Part shown: positions 1 through 9,380 of the stretch, piece by piece
How the letters are laid out: every line of letters begins with the position of its first letter
Numbering within the stretch: position 1 is the stretch's first letter
Source of the DNA: Kolteria novifilia
GTDB taxonomy: Bacteria; Planctomycetota; Planctomycetia; Kolteriales; Kolteriaceae
Direction of reading: 5' to 3'
Assembly (NCBI GenBank): GCA_007748055.1
Contig: CP036279.1
Coordinates: forward strand, 1,116,001 to 1,180,000
Length of the DNA stretch: 64,000 nucleotides
Made by a program: the position numbers and the translations under genes
The notes under the pieces: model-generated
Told to the model about the DNA's origin: nothing
What the model saw: only the letters and a program-made list of their open reading frames with translations
The model's database searches: none

Positions 1-914
1 TCTTCCTGGGCAAACAGACTAATATCGAGGCGTTCAACAGCGTCTTATTCAATGAGGGCAAGGGGCTCTTGCCGGTTCGGTTGGCGGATCTCTCCGAGAA
101 CAAGCAGCGTGACGACGAGGCGTACGGCTTCGATCCGCTCGACTATGTTCATCCGGTGGTTGCCCCGTTTCTGGATCTGGAACGGGCGGGACTGCTGACG
201 ACGAAGATCTTCCGCTATGCGAAGATCGAGCTACCGACGGAGGAGCAGACGAGCAAGGAACGCCCCGCGCCGTCGGTGGCGCTGGCGTTCACGACCGGCG
301 ATCCGGCGATCGTGTTGGCCGATCGGGGCCGGGGTCGTGTCGGGGTGGTCGCGACGAGCGCCGATCTCGACTGGAACAGTTGGGCGATCTCGCCGAGTTT
401 CCTGCCGGTGATGCGTGAGCTCGCCGGGCAGCTCGTCAAGGGCCGGGTTTCGGCGCCCGAGTCGCGGGTCGGGGATCTGCTGTCGATCGCGCTGCCCGAA
501 CGGGTCTTCGATGTCAGCGCCACGCTGACGCCACCGGGAGAGGGTGTCGCCAGCGAGCCGATGCGTCCCCAAGAGGGCGAGAATGACGCGAACCTACTCG
601 AGTACGATCGCACCGGACGCAGCGGGATCTACCGGGTCAGTTTGGGCCCGCCGATCGACCAGACGCGGTTGCTCGCCGTCAACACCTGGCCGCGAGAGAG
701 CGTGCTGGAACGCGTGTCGAGCGAGGACTTGCGTTCGATGTTCCCGGGCTGGGAATTCACGCTGCACGATCGTTGGCCGACCAGCGGTGCCCGCGCCCAA
801 GCGGTGATTCCCGATCGCGGCGAGATCTACCGGCCGCTGTTGTACATCGCGCTGTTTCTCGCGTTTCTCGAGACGTTCCTCGCCTGGAAGTTCGGGCACC
901 ATCGACTGAAGTAG
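1..914 (+). CDS. BatA-type membrane protein, C-terminal part (cut by window edge)
   Basis: The frame is open from base 3, so the start lies left of the window; about 303 residues are visible. The visible part has a soluble region with a short motif around GDPAIVLADRGRGRVGVVATS and a final hydrophobic segment (about the last 25 residues, ending near KFGHHRLK) that should anchor it in the cytoplasmic membrane. This pattern matches the C-terminal half of planctomycete BatA/VWA-type proteins, which usually sit between a DUF58 gene and a second VWA gene. The next gene starts 20 bases downstream and is a VWA protein, which supports the assignment. The family role is uncertain (aerotolerance or envelope complex by analogy with Bat operons). 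The N-terminal BatA and VWA domains cannot be checked here. Confidence 0.7.
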   Translation, partial: FLGKQTNIEAFNSVLFNEGKGLLPVRLADLSENKQRDDEAYGFDPLDYVHPVVAPFLDLERAGLLTTKIFRYAKIELPTEEQTSKERPAPSVALAFTTGDPAIVLADRGRGRVGVVATSADLDWNSWAISPSFLPVMRELAGQLVKGRVSAPESRVGDLLSIALPERVFDVSATLTPPGEGVASEPMRPQEGENDANLLEYDRTGRSGIYRVSLGPPIDQTRLLAVNTWPRESVLERVSSEDLRSMFPGWEFTLHDRWPTSGARAQAVIPDRGEIYRPLLYIALFLAFLETFLAWKFGHHRLK

Positions 915-934
915 GAGGGCGGGACCACCCCCTT

Positions 935-3289
935 ATGCTCGACATGCGACGAAGTATTGAAGAATGGCTCGGCATCGCTCCGGTCGCCGCCGGCGAGGAC
1001 ACGCAGTGGCATCTGCGCTTCTCGATCGGCTGGCCCGACTGGGTGCTGTTGCTCTTTGTCATCTTCGCGTTCCTGTTCGTCGTGAGTATCTATCTGCGGG
1101 AAGGCCAAGCCGCGTCGAAGACGATGAAGCTCTTCCTCGCGGGGATTCGCCTGACGACGATCCTGCTGCTCGTGGTCATGCTCAGCGGCCTGGAGATCTC
1201 GATCGACCGCACGGGGCTGCCGTACCTCGTCTTGATGGTCGACGACTCCGAGAGCATGAAAGTCCAGGACGATCCGAACTCGCCCGCGGCCAGCGACGCG
1301 GGGATGTCCCGGCTCGAGCGCGTCCAGAAATGGTTCGGCGAACATCGTGAGCAACTCGCGGAACTGACGCGGGAGCACAAGTTGATGCTCTTCGCGACCG
1401 CGACGGTACCCCGTCAACTAGGCGTGACGATCGAGGAGGACGAAGTCCCCACCCTCATGGAGTCGATCGACGCGCTCGAGGCGACCGGGGCCGAAAGTCG
1501 TCTCGGCTCGAATCTGCGTTCGGTGCTCAACGATCTTCGGGGCGTTCCGCCGTCGTCGGTGGTGATGTTCAGCGACGGGGTGACGACCGTTGGCGAGCCG
1601 CTCGCTCAAGCGGCGCGGTACGCCGATCGGAAGAACATCCCCGTTTTCACCGTCGGCGTCGGCGATCCGGGACCGCTGCGGGACATCGAACTCCACGACT
1701 TGCTCGTTGACGATACCGTCTTCGTCGATGATTTGATTTCTTTCGAAGCGAAGCTGAGCGCTCAAGGCTACCCGGGCGAGAGCGTCCGCGTCGTGCTCAA
1801 GCAGAAGGGGACCGACACCCCGCTCGATCAGAAGACCTACACCGTCGGCGAGGATGGCGAAACGGTCCCCGTCCGGCTGTCACACCGGCCGAACCTGCCG
1901 GGGACGACCGACTACGTCCTCGAGATTCCGACCCTCGAACGTGAGATCAACGCGGGCAACAACGCCATCGAGAAGCGGATTAACGTCCTCAAGGAGAAGG
2001 TCAACGTTCTCTATGTCGAGACGTATCCTCGCTACGAGTTCCGCTACCTGAAGCATCTGCTCGAACGCGAGCCGACGATCAACTTGTCGGTGATCGTCCT
2101 CGACGCCGATCCCGAGTACGTCGAGGAGGACCGCTCGGCGCGCGACTTCTTCCCGACCTCGAAGGAAGAACTCTTCGAGTACGACGTGATCGTGCTGGGC
2201 GATGTGGCGCCGGCATTTCTCAGTCCGACGCAACTGCTGAACATCCGCGAGTTCGTGGCGAAGAAGGGGGGGGGCTTGCTCTTCGTCGCGGGCCGGGACT
2301 ACGCCCCGGGCAGCTATCGGGACACGACGCTGGCGGACCTGCTCCCGGTCGAGTTCGGTCCTGGCTTGAATCAAGATCGCGCCACCATCGTCGATGTCGG
2401 GTTCTCGCCGCGGCTGACGGTCGCGGGCAAGACGAGCCCGATGTTTCGCTTTTCTGCGGACGAGTCGGAGAACGAGTCGATTCTCGCCGCGCTTCCGCAG
2501 ATCTATTGGTACGCGGAGGTCGACAAGGCCAAGCCGGGAGCCCAGGTCCTCGCCGAACATCCTCTCGACCAGAGTGAGGGGCAGTCGCGTCCCGTGGTCG
2601 CGACGCAGTTTTTCGGGTCGGGCCGTACCTACTTCCAGGGCTTCGATGGAACTTGGCGTTGGCGGTTCCGGACTGAGGATCTCTACCACGCTCGCTACTG
2701 GATCCAGACGATTCGCTACCTGAGTCGGTCGAAGCTCCTTGGGAAGAGCCGTTCGGTCGAGCTGATGGTCGACCGCCCCAGCTACCGTCGCGGCGAGCCG
2801 GTGCGGATGCGGGTTCGGTTCCTGGACGAGACCCTCGCCCCACGCGGCGACGATGCCGTCTCGGTGCTGGTGGAGCGGGAAGGGCATGGGCAACGCCAGG
2901 TCGACCTCAGCGCGCTCCCTGGGCATGCCGGGATCTTCGAGGCGGTCTTCGCTCGTTCGGAAGATGGCCACTATCGCATCCGCTTGGCGAGCCCGCTGAT
3001 TGAGGGGAATGCCCCGAGTGCCGAGTTTGTCGTGGTGCCCCCGCCGGGAGAGCTCGACCGCGTCCGCATGAATGAGACGGGGTTGCGGCAGGCTTCCGAA
3101 ATGACGGGAGGGCTTTACTTTCCCCTCCCGCGCGCCGAGAGTTTGTTTGACGAGCTTCCGTCGGGGCGACGAGTGGTGCTTCAGACCGACCCGCCCATTC
3201 CGCTGTGGAATACGTGGCCGGTGTTGGTCCTTTTCGGCGCCTTGCTGGTGCTCGAATGGGTTTTGAGGAAGCGAGCCCGAATGTTATAA
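935..3289 (+). CDS. VWA and glutamine-amidotransferase-like membrane protein
   Basis: 784 residues from ATG 935, chosen because AGGAGGG lies at 913-919; the open frame extends further upstream but overlaps the previous gene. Two transmembrane segments lie at about 30-50 and 65-83 and one close to the C terminus. A von Willebrand A domain follows the second segment: a MIDAS-type DxSxS is seen as D103-S105-S107 (VDDSESM) and a later VMFSDG block. The middle (about 350-530) looks like the glutamine-amidotransferase-like fold found in this family, with GGGLLFVAGRDY. Such proteins occur beside BatA and DUF4175 genes in planctomycetes and are thought to form a membrane complex with a MoxR ATPase. 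The exact substrate is unknown. Cotranscription with the previous gene is likely from the 20-base gap. Confidence 0.85.
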   Translation: MLDMRRSIEEWLGIAPVAAGEDTQWHLRFSIGWPDWVLLLFVIFAFLFVVSIYLREGQAASKTMKLFLAGIRLTTILLLVVMLSGLEISIDRTGLPYLVLMVDDSESMKVQDDPNSPAASDAGMSRLERVQKWFGEHREQLAELTREHKLMLFATATVPRQLGVTIEEDEVPTLMESIDALEATGAESRLGSNLRSVLNDLRGVPPSSVVMFSDGVTTVGEPLAQAARYADRKNIPVFTVGVGDPGPLRDIELHDLLVDDTVFVDDLISFEAKLSAQGYPGESVRVVLKQKGTDTPLDQKTYTVGEDGETVPVRLSHRPNLPGTTDYVLEIPTLEREINAGNNAIEKRINVLKEKVNVLYVETYPRYEFRYLKHLLEREPTINLSVIVLDADPEYVEEDRSARDFFPTSKEELFEYDVIVLGDVAPAFLSPTQLLNIREFVAKKGGGLLFVAGRDYAPGSYRDTTLADLLPVEFGPGLNQDRATIVDVGFSPRLTVAGKTSPMFRFSADESENESILAALPQIYWYAEVDKAKPGAQVLAEHPLDQSEGQSRPVVATQFFGSGRTYFQGFDGTWRWRFRTEDLYHARYWIQTIRYLSRSKLLGKSRSVELMVDRPSYRRGEPVRMRVRFLDETLAPRGDDAVSVLVEREGHGQRQVDLSALPGHAGIFEAVFARSEDGHYRIRLASPLIEGNAPSAEFVVVPPPGELDRVRMNETGLRQASEMTGGLYFPLPRAESLFDELPSGRRVVLQTDPPIPLWNTWPVLVLFGALLVLEWVLRKRARML

Positions 3290-3368
3290 GGGTATAGGAG
3301 ACCAGAGGTTACACGGCACCTGAGGCCTGAGAGACACTCAAGACTCAAGAACGTAGTCCTTCTAACTA

Positions 3369-3400
3369 TTCGGGTGCCACTGGCTGCTTGTCAGCCAGTG
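3369..3400. repeat. Dispersed hairpin repeat, copy 1
   Basis: A 9-bp perfect stem (CACTGGCTG, 3378-3386, with CAGCCAGTG, 3392-3400) closes a 5-base loop. The 32-base block including the preceding TTCGGGTGC matches 62329-62360 at 30 of 32 positions. It lies in the 187-base gap between the VWA and DUF4175 genes. It could be a REP-type element or act on the transcript as an attenuating hairpin; there is no U-run after it. Confidence 0.7.
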
Positions 3401-3476
3401 CCGACGCGTTGGAGCACCACCAACAAAAACTTCAAGTTGGAACAGAACACGAGAAATAGCCCGCCGAGGTATCGAC

Positions 3477-6400
3477 ATGGATCGCTTGACCGAGCGACTC
3501 AATGAAAGCCGCCGACTCCTGCGCCGTGTGGTGCTGCTGCACGGCATCGCCTGGATTCTCGTCGCCCTCGTCGCGGGCGTGACATTGGCGGCGGTCGTCG
3601 ACTGGCTGCTTCACGTCTCCAGCGGCATGCGGCTTCTCTTTCTCCTGACGCTACTCGGCGGCGCGACCTTGCTGGCGATCCGCTACGTCTTCCAACCGCT
3701 GCTGCTCCACGTGCGCGACCTCGACATCGCGCTGCGCGTCGAGCGACTCCATCCGGAACTCGGCGAGCACCTCAGCAGCACGATCGATTTCATGCATGCC
3801 GATCCCCACGACGAGATTTCCGGTTCGTCGCGGCTGCGATCGCACGTGATCAATGCGACGCTCGAACGGGTCGACAAGATTCGGTTCAACGACGTGGTCG
3901 ACCATCGCCCGGTCCAGTTGATGGGTGGTTGGCTGGCGGCGTCCGTCATCCTCGCGGTCTGTCTCTTCGGGGTATCGCCCGCCAACGCGTCGATCGCGCT
4001 GCGCCGACTGGTCGACCCGTTCGGACCGGTCGACTGGCCGAAGCAGACCTTGATCACTGAGGTCACCGCTCCGGTGAAGATCGCCAAGGGGGACCCCTTC
4101 CAAGTGGTAGTCGGCGTCCAGGGCGTGGTCCCGGACAAAGTCCACGTCTACTACCGGTTCGAGGATGGCGAGGAGCCGCCGGCGGATACCCTTCGCCCCG
4201 GCAAGGACGACTCCTTCCGCGGTGGGCTCGAGAGCGCCAATCGGGATTTCGCCTACCGAGTCGTCGCCGGCGATGCCGAAACCGAGTGGTCGGACGTGGC
4301 GGTCGTGCCGGCCCCGGAAGTGGCTCGCCTGCGGGTCGATCTCGAGTATCCCGACTACACCCAGATGGAACCGGTGAGCTTGCCCGAGGGACGCGGTCAC
4401 ATCCGGGCGGTGCGAGGCTCGAGGGTGACGGTCCACGCGGAGTCGAGCAAGCCGCTCTCGGAGGCCTTCCTGCTGTGGGAGTCGGGCGAGAAGACCTCCG
4501 CGACGGTCTCGGGGGACAACACGCTCCGCGCTCAGTTCACCGTGGCCGAGGATGGCGCCTACCGCGTGATCCTGTCGGACCAGGAGGGGATGAGCAATGA
4601 GAACCGCCAGCCGACCCGGCATCGGGTCAACGCTTTGGCCGACGCCAAGCCCGAGATCGCGATCGAGGAGCCGCGCGGCGATCAGGAGGTGACTTCCGAG
4701 GTCGAACTCCCGCTCCGCGCGATCGTCAAGGACGACTTCGGGATCACCAAGGCGGAGCTTCGCTACGCGATCGACGGCGTCGCCACTCCCGGCGAGGAAC
4801 CGAAGGACAATCCGGCGCCCACCAAGCCGATCGAACTCTTTTCGTCGAATGAATCACCGCGACGGAAGTTGGTCGAGTTCAAGTGGCCGATCAAGGATCT
4901 CAAACTCAGCCACGGGTCGGTGGTCCGTTTTCACGTCGCCGCCCTCGATCACCTCGACGACCCGAAGCCCAACGTCGGCCTTAGCCGCGAGATCCGCTTG
5001 CGAATTGTCAACAAGAAGGAGTTCGTGCGTCAGATCGAGAATCGCCAACGGCTCGTTCGCGAGGAATTGCAGCGACTTTTGAAACTCCAGACGAAGGCTC
5101 ACGATACCGTCGCCGAGTTACGCAAGCAGATGGAGATCGTCGGCAAGCTCGATCGGCCCGACCTCGAACAATTGCAGGCGGCCGAGATGATGCAACGCCG
5201 CATTCACGAACGCGTCTCCCTCTCGGATCAGAGCCTCATTCGCGACATCGACAACATGCTCGGCGAACTCGACGACAACAAGGTCGACGACGTCGGCACG
5301 CGCAAGCGACTGGTGCTGATTCGTTCGGAACTGGGACGGGTGGCCGAACAGCAGCTTCCGAAGATCTCGCGTTCGCTGACCAGCGCCCGCAAGCTCGCGA
5401 AGACCCAGGAGTCTCAAGGATCGCAGCAACCGCGGACACCCCCTCGGTCCCGGCAATCCAACGCGGGTGGGCAGCAAAAGGGCTCCTCAGCATCTCAAGA
5501 CGGCAAGCGGAGCGAAGCGAGCGGCGAGTCGAAGAACGCGGAATCGAAGGGCGCTTCGAGCAAGAACTCTTCGAAGGGGGAGATGGCAAAGACCGCCTCT
5601 CAAGGCGCGTCGCCGAAGACCGCCTCTCGGGGAGCGTCGTCCAAGTCGAACCCGAAACAGGCGAAGGCTTCCGCGAAGGCCAGTGGGCAAGAGCAATCTG
5701 GTGACTCGCAAGATTCGCAAGAGGCCGGGAAAGCGGGCAAGGCCAAACAGGAAAAGGCGACCGCGTCGACGAGTGCCAGCCAGCCATTCCCACCGCGCTC
5801 GAGCAGTGCCCAGCGTCAAGCCGAGGAACTCAAGGAGGCCGACGAGAACCAAGAGCGTGTCGAGGACTCCCTGGCGCAAATGCTCGACCAGCTCGACAAG
5901 TGGGAGACCATCTGGCAGGTCATCAGCGACACCCGCGATCTACAGGAAAAGCAGGAAGAGATCGCCGAGCGAATCGAGACGCTCGGCAAGGAGACGCTCG
6001 GAAAGAAGAAGAGTGAACTGACGGCCGATCAAAAGGCCGAGCTGGCGAAAGTCGCCGGACGACAGGGCGATATCCGCGATGAATTGCTCAGGCTTCAGGA
6101 GAAGATGGGCAAGCTCTCCGACTCGGTGAGCAAGGAGGATCCGGTCTCGTCGGAAACACTCAAGGAGGCGCTCGAGAACGTTCGCAAGAAGGACCTCGGT
6201 GGGAAGATGGCCCGAGCCGCTCGCAACGTCGGGGAGAACCAGCTTGGCGAGGCGTCGAAGAACCAGAAGCAGATCGCCAGTGAACTCAATGATCTCTTGC
6301 AGACCCTGGAGAACCGTCGCGAACGGGAGCTGGCCCGACTGGTCAAGCAGCTCAAGCAGGCGGCGTCGGAGCTGAAGGATATCGAGGAGCAACAACGGCT

Positions 6401-7415
6401 CCTGCGCAAGAAGACCGAGGAAGCTAAGAAGATCCAGGATCCGAAGAAGCGTGAGGAGGAACTGAAACGTCTCTCGCGCCGGCAGCAGGAACTCGAACGC
6501 AAGACCGAGGAGTTCGCCCGGCGCCTTTCGCGGCTCCAGGCCCGTCAAGCGAGTCGACGTTCCGGCCGGGCCGCCTCACGGATGGGCAATGCCGCTCGTC
6601 GCATGGGGCAGGGTGGCAAGGGGCAGCAACAGCAGGGCGGCCAACAAGGGGAGCAGGAACAAGAGGAGGCGCTCGAGGAACTCGCCCAGGCCCAGCAGCA
6701 ACTTCAGCAGGACATTCGCCAGGCGGAAGAGGAGCTTGCCCAGGAGCAACTCGCGAAGATCGCCGACGCGATTCGCCAGATCCACGAACGTCAGATCGGC
6801 GTCCGGGTCGAGATCGAACGGCTCAACGTGCTGAAGGAGGAGAAGGGGCGTTGGACCCGGGGGCAGCTTCAGAGCATCCTGTCGCTTTCCCGCGCGGAAG
6901 GGGGGCTCGCCGAGGAGGCCCGTTCGCTCATCGAGAAGTTGCCCAATGCCAAGGTCTTTGTCCTCGTGGTCGAGCAAGCGGTCGAGTCGATGGACGCGGC
7001 GGCGGGCCGGCTCGCGCGGCGCGACACTGGGGAGGAAACGCAACTCGAAGTCGAGAGCGCGATCCGACGCTTCGCCCAGTTGCTCGATTCGCTCAAAAAC
7101 GATCCGAGTAAGAAGAAGGGCGGTCAGCAGGGGCAAGGTCAAGGCCAGGGCCAAGGACAGGGCGGTCAGGGGGGAGGTGACGGCTTGCCGCCGACTGCTC
7201 AGATCAAACTCCTAAAATCCCTTCAGTTGGAAATCAACGAACGGACCACGCGTCTGACGGGTGTGAAGGGACGCAACGGCAAGCTCTCGCCACTGCAGGA
7301 GAAGGAATTCGTCCGTCTTAGCAAGATGCAGGGCAAGCTCGCCGACTTGGTGCGCAACATGACCGAGCCGAAGGAAGAGCCACTTCTGCCGGGCGATGGC
7401 CCGAAGGAGGAATGA
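3477..7415 (+). CDS. DUF4175-type giant coiled-coil membrane protein
   Basis: 1312 residues from ATG 3477. Three hydrophobic segments at about 19-40, 46-66 and 140-160 are followed by a large exported region with beta-sandwich-like repeats (about 190-530). Then comes a helical stretch (530-640), a Ser/Lys/Ala/Gln-rich low-complexity block (about 641-780), a long heptad-rich coiled coil rich in Glu, Lys, Arg and Gln (780-1180), and a Gly-Gln run at about 1214-1236. This architecture is that of DUF4175 proteins found in planctomycete Bat-like clusters. Function is unknown; length and coiled coils suggest a structural or scaffolding role in the envelope. Its stop codon overlaps the next ATG by four bases, so the two are probably translationally coupled. 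Confidence 0.8.
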   Translation: MDRLTERLNESRRLLRRVVLLHGIAWILVALVAGVTLAAVVDWLLHVSSGMRLLFLLTLLGGATLLAIRYVFQPLLLHVRDLDIALRVERLHPELGEHLSSTIDFMHADPHDEISGSSRLRSHVINATLERVDKIRFNDVVDHRPVQLMGGWLAASVILAVCLFGVSPANASIALRRLVDPFGPVDWPKQTLITEVTAPVKIAKGDPFQVVVGVQGVVPDKVHVYYRFEDGEEPPADTLRPGKDDSFRGGLESANRDFAYRVVAGDAETEWSDVAVVPAPEVARLRVDLEYPDYTQMEPVSLPEGRGHIRAVRGSRVTVHAESSKPLSEAFLLWESGEKTSATVSGDNTLRAQFTVAEDGAYRVILSDQEGMSNENRQPTRHRVNALADAKPEIAIEEPRGDQEVTSEVELPLRAIVKDDFGITKAELRYAIDGVATPGEEPKDNPAPTKPIELFSSNESPRRKLVEFKWPIKDLKLSHGSVVRFHVAALDHLDDPKPNVGLSREIRLRIVNKKEFVRQIENRQRLVREELQRLLKLQTKAHDTVAELRKQMEIVGKLDRPDLEQLQAAEMMQRRIHERVSLSDQSLIRDIDNMLGELDDNKVDDVGTRKRLVLIRSELGRVAEQQLPKISRSLTSARKLAKTQESQGSQQPRTPPRSRQSNAGGQQKGSSASQDGKRSEASGESKNAESKGASSKNSSKGEMAKTASQGASPKTASRGASSKSNPKQAKASAKASGQEQSGDSQDSQEAGKAGKAKQEKATASTSASQPFPPRSSSAQRQAEELKEADENQERVEDSLAQMLDQLDKWETIWQVISDTRDLQEKQEEIAERIETLGKETLGKKKSELTADQKAELAKVAGRQGDIRDELLRLQEKMGKLSDSVSKEDPVSSETLKEALENVRKKDLGGKMARAARNVGENQLGEASKNQKQIASELNDLLQTLENRRERELARLVKQLKQAASELKDIEEQQRLLRKKTEEAKKIQDPKKREEELKRLSRRQQELERKTEEFARRLSRLQARQASRRSGRAASRMGNAARRMGQGGKGQQQQGGQQGEQEQEEALEELAQAQQQLQQDIRQAEEELAQEQLAKIADAIRQIHERQIGVRVEIERLNVLKEEKGRWTRGQLQSILSLSRAEGGLAEEARSLIEKLPNAKVFVLVVEQAVESMDAAAGRLARRDTGEETQLEVESAIRRFAQLLDSLKNDPSKKKGGQQGQGQGQGQGQGGQGGGDGLPPTAQIKLLKSLQLEINERTTRLTGVKGRNGKLSPLQEKEFVRLSKMQGKLADLVRNMTEPKEEPLLPGDGPKEE

Positions 7416-8311
7416 CGATGATGACGCCGCTACTGTTGTTGGTCGTGCTGCAGATGGGTGCCGACGCGAAGAGCGAGGTCAAGGAGAAGACACCTCCCGC
7501 GAAGGTCGCGGCCGAAGGGTCCAAGGAGACTTCCTTCAAGGAGACGAAGCCTAAGGAAGAGTCTTCCAAGAGAGCGTCCTCCAAGGAGGAGAAGGCATCC
7601 GCGGCAAAGGACCGCGAGAAGGCTTCCGAGGAGAAGTCGAAGAAGAAACCGACCCTCTTCAAGCGTCGCAAGAGTACCAAGGATGATGCTAAGAAGATGA
7701 CACTCGACGAGGAAGCGCCCGTCGTTCCCGATCGGCTCATCCCCGGACCGGACGCCAAGCCGCGCGGCAAGACCGACCTAGATCGAGAGCTGATGCGTGA
7801 CCTGGTGCCGGATCTCGAAGGAGCGGAGGAAGAGGCCGATCCGCTGATGCGGGCCGGCGGTCGGATGCGGGATGTCGAGGAACGCTTGGCGCGGCTCGAC
7901 GCCTCGGGGGATACGGTCGAACTTCAGAAGAAGATTCTCGAGGACTTGGAAGTCTTGCTCCAGCAACAGAACAACCAGAATCAGAACCAGAACAAGAAGC
8001 AACAACAGCAGCAGAAGAAGCGACGTCAACAACAGCAACAGCAGCAACAACAACAGCGTGGCCAGCGGCAACAGCGTTCGCAGGGCAAACAGGTCGGCAA
8101 GGAGCCGGCCAAACGCGCGACGCGAGGCGCCGTCGGTCGCGAGGAGTTGGGGAAGGACAAAGACGAGCGCGACATCTGGGGACATCTCGGGGCGTTGATG
8201 CGCGACGAGATGAGCCAGTACGCGAAAGAGGACTTCTTGCCGCGCTACCGCGAGTTGCTCGAGAAGTACTACACGCGCATCGCCACCGAGTCGAGCCGGG
8301 GATCGGAGTAG
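7412..8311 (+). CDS. Exported Gln/Lys-rich hypothetical protein
   Basis: 299 residues, starting inside the stop region of the DUF4175 gene (ATGA overlap). The first 19 residues (MTMMTPLLLLVVLQMGADA) look like a signal peptide. Residues 20-90 are dominated by Lys, Glu, Ser and Ala. A Gln/Asn run, mixed with Lys and Arg, covers about 184-230, encoded by both CAA and CAG codons. The C-terminal 70 residues (ERDIWGHLGALMRDEMSQY region) are more normal in composition and may be a small folded domain. I do not recognise a family. Position and coupling point to a partner of the upstream coiled-coil protein. Confidence 0.75.
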   Translation: MTMMTPLLLLVVLQMGADAKSEVKEKTPPAKVAAEGSKETSFKETKPKEESSKRASSKEEKASAAKDREKASEEKSKKKPTLFKRRKSTKDDAKKMTLDEEAPVVPDRLIPGPDAKPRGKTDLDRELMRDLVPDLEGAEEEADPLMRAGGRMRDVEERLARLDASGDTVELQKKILEDLEVLLQQQNNQNQNQNKKQQQQQKKRRQQQQQQQQQQRGQRQQRSQGKQVGKEPAKRATRGAVGREELGKDKDERDIWGHLGALMRDEMSQYAKEDFLPRYRELLEKYYTRIATESSRGSE

Positions 8312-8313
8312 CC

Positions 8314-9369
8314 GTGAAAGTTGCCAACATGGTCGTCCTAGCGGCACTTCTGTTTCTCACGACGGCGTCGGTCGCCCAAGACGCGGACCCTCCGGAAGCC
8401 AAGGAAGAGCTGGTCGCGGCCGGCGACGACTTGATCCTCGTCACGCCGAACACGCAGCGGTCGATCAACGCGGGCCTGGAGTACCTGGTTCGCCGCCAGA
8501 ATCCGCAAGGGTCGATCGGCAGTGGTCAGTACGCGGACAACATCGCGGTTTCCGCCCTGTCGGGGCTCGCGCTGCTCAGTAGTGGGAGCACTCCCGGCGA
8601 GGGGCCCTACGGCAAACCGCTCGATCGACTCGTTGATTTCATCCTCGATAACACCTCGCCCTCGGGGTTCATCTGTGTGCCACGCTCGACCTCGCACGGG
8701 CCAATGTACGATCATGGCTTCGGGACGCTCTTTCTCGCCGAGGTCTACGGGATGACGCGGCGGGCGGACATCCGGGAGAAACTCAAGAAGGCGATCCAAC
8801 TGATCATCTTCTCCCAGAACAATCAAGGGGGCTGGCGCTACCAACCCCAGCGCACGCCCGACGCGGACATCTCCGTTTCGGTGTGTCAGATCATGGCGCT
8901 GCGGGCCGCGCGCAACGCCGGCATCCACGTCCCGCGCAGCACGATCGACAAGTGCGTCGAGTACGTTCGTCGTAGCCAAAACGGCGATGGCGGGTTTCGC
9001 TACATGATCAACGCCGGCCCCAGCGCCTTTCCCCGCTCGGCCGCGGGAATCGTCGCGCTCTACAGCACCGGAATCTACGAAGGCAACGAGATCGAGCACG
9101 GGCTCGAGTACCTGATGCAATATATTCCGGGACGGCAGAACCGCCGCGAGAGCCACTACTTCTACGGCCACTACTACGCGGTTCAGGCGATGTATCAGTC
9201 GGGCGATGATCATTGGCTCGTCTGGTATCCCGCTATCCGCGATGAGCTCAATCGTCGCAGTCGCCCCGACGGCAGTTGGGCCGACACCATCTGTCCCGAG
9301 TACGGTACCGCGATGGCTTGCATCATCCTGCAGATGCCCAACGGCTACCTTCCCATCTTCCAACGCTAG
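8314..9369 (+). CDS. Prenyltransferase/squalene-oxidase repeat protein
   Basis: 351 residues from GTG 8314, two bases after the previous stop, with GGAG just upstream. A signal peptide (about 1-21) precedes an alpha/alpha-toroid-like domain with repeated motifs of the type NNQGGWRYQPQ and QNGDGGFRYM. These match the prenyltransferase and squalene oxidase repeat superfamily (terpene cyclase-like fold). The planctomycete members of this cluster are exported and lack evidence for cyclase activity; I see no DxDD-type catalytic motif typical of squalene-hopene cyclases. A binding or structural role is therefore as likely as an enzymatic one. Confidence 0.8.
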   Translation: MKVANMVVLAALLFLTTASVAQDADPPEAKEELVAAGDDLILVTPNTQRSINAGLEYLVRRQNPQGSIGSGQYADNIAVSALSGLALLSSGSTPGEGPYGKPLDRLVDFILDNTSPSGFICVPRSTSHGPMYDHGFGTLFLAEVYGMTRRADIREKLKKAIQLIIFSQNNQGGWRYQPQRTPDADISVSVCQIMALRAARNAGIHVPRSTIDKCVEYVRRSQNGDGGFRYMINAGPSAFPRSAAGIVALYSTGIYEGNEIEHGLEYLMQYIPGRQNRRESHYFYGHYYAVQAMYQSGDDHWLVWYPAIRDELNRRSRPDGSWADTICPEYGTAMACIILQMPNGYLPIFQR

Positions 9370-9380
9370 GACCTACCGAC

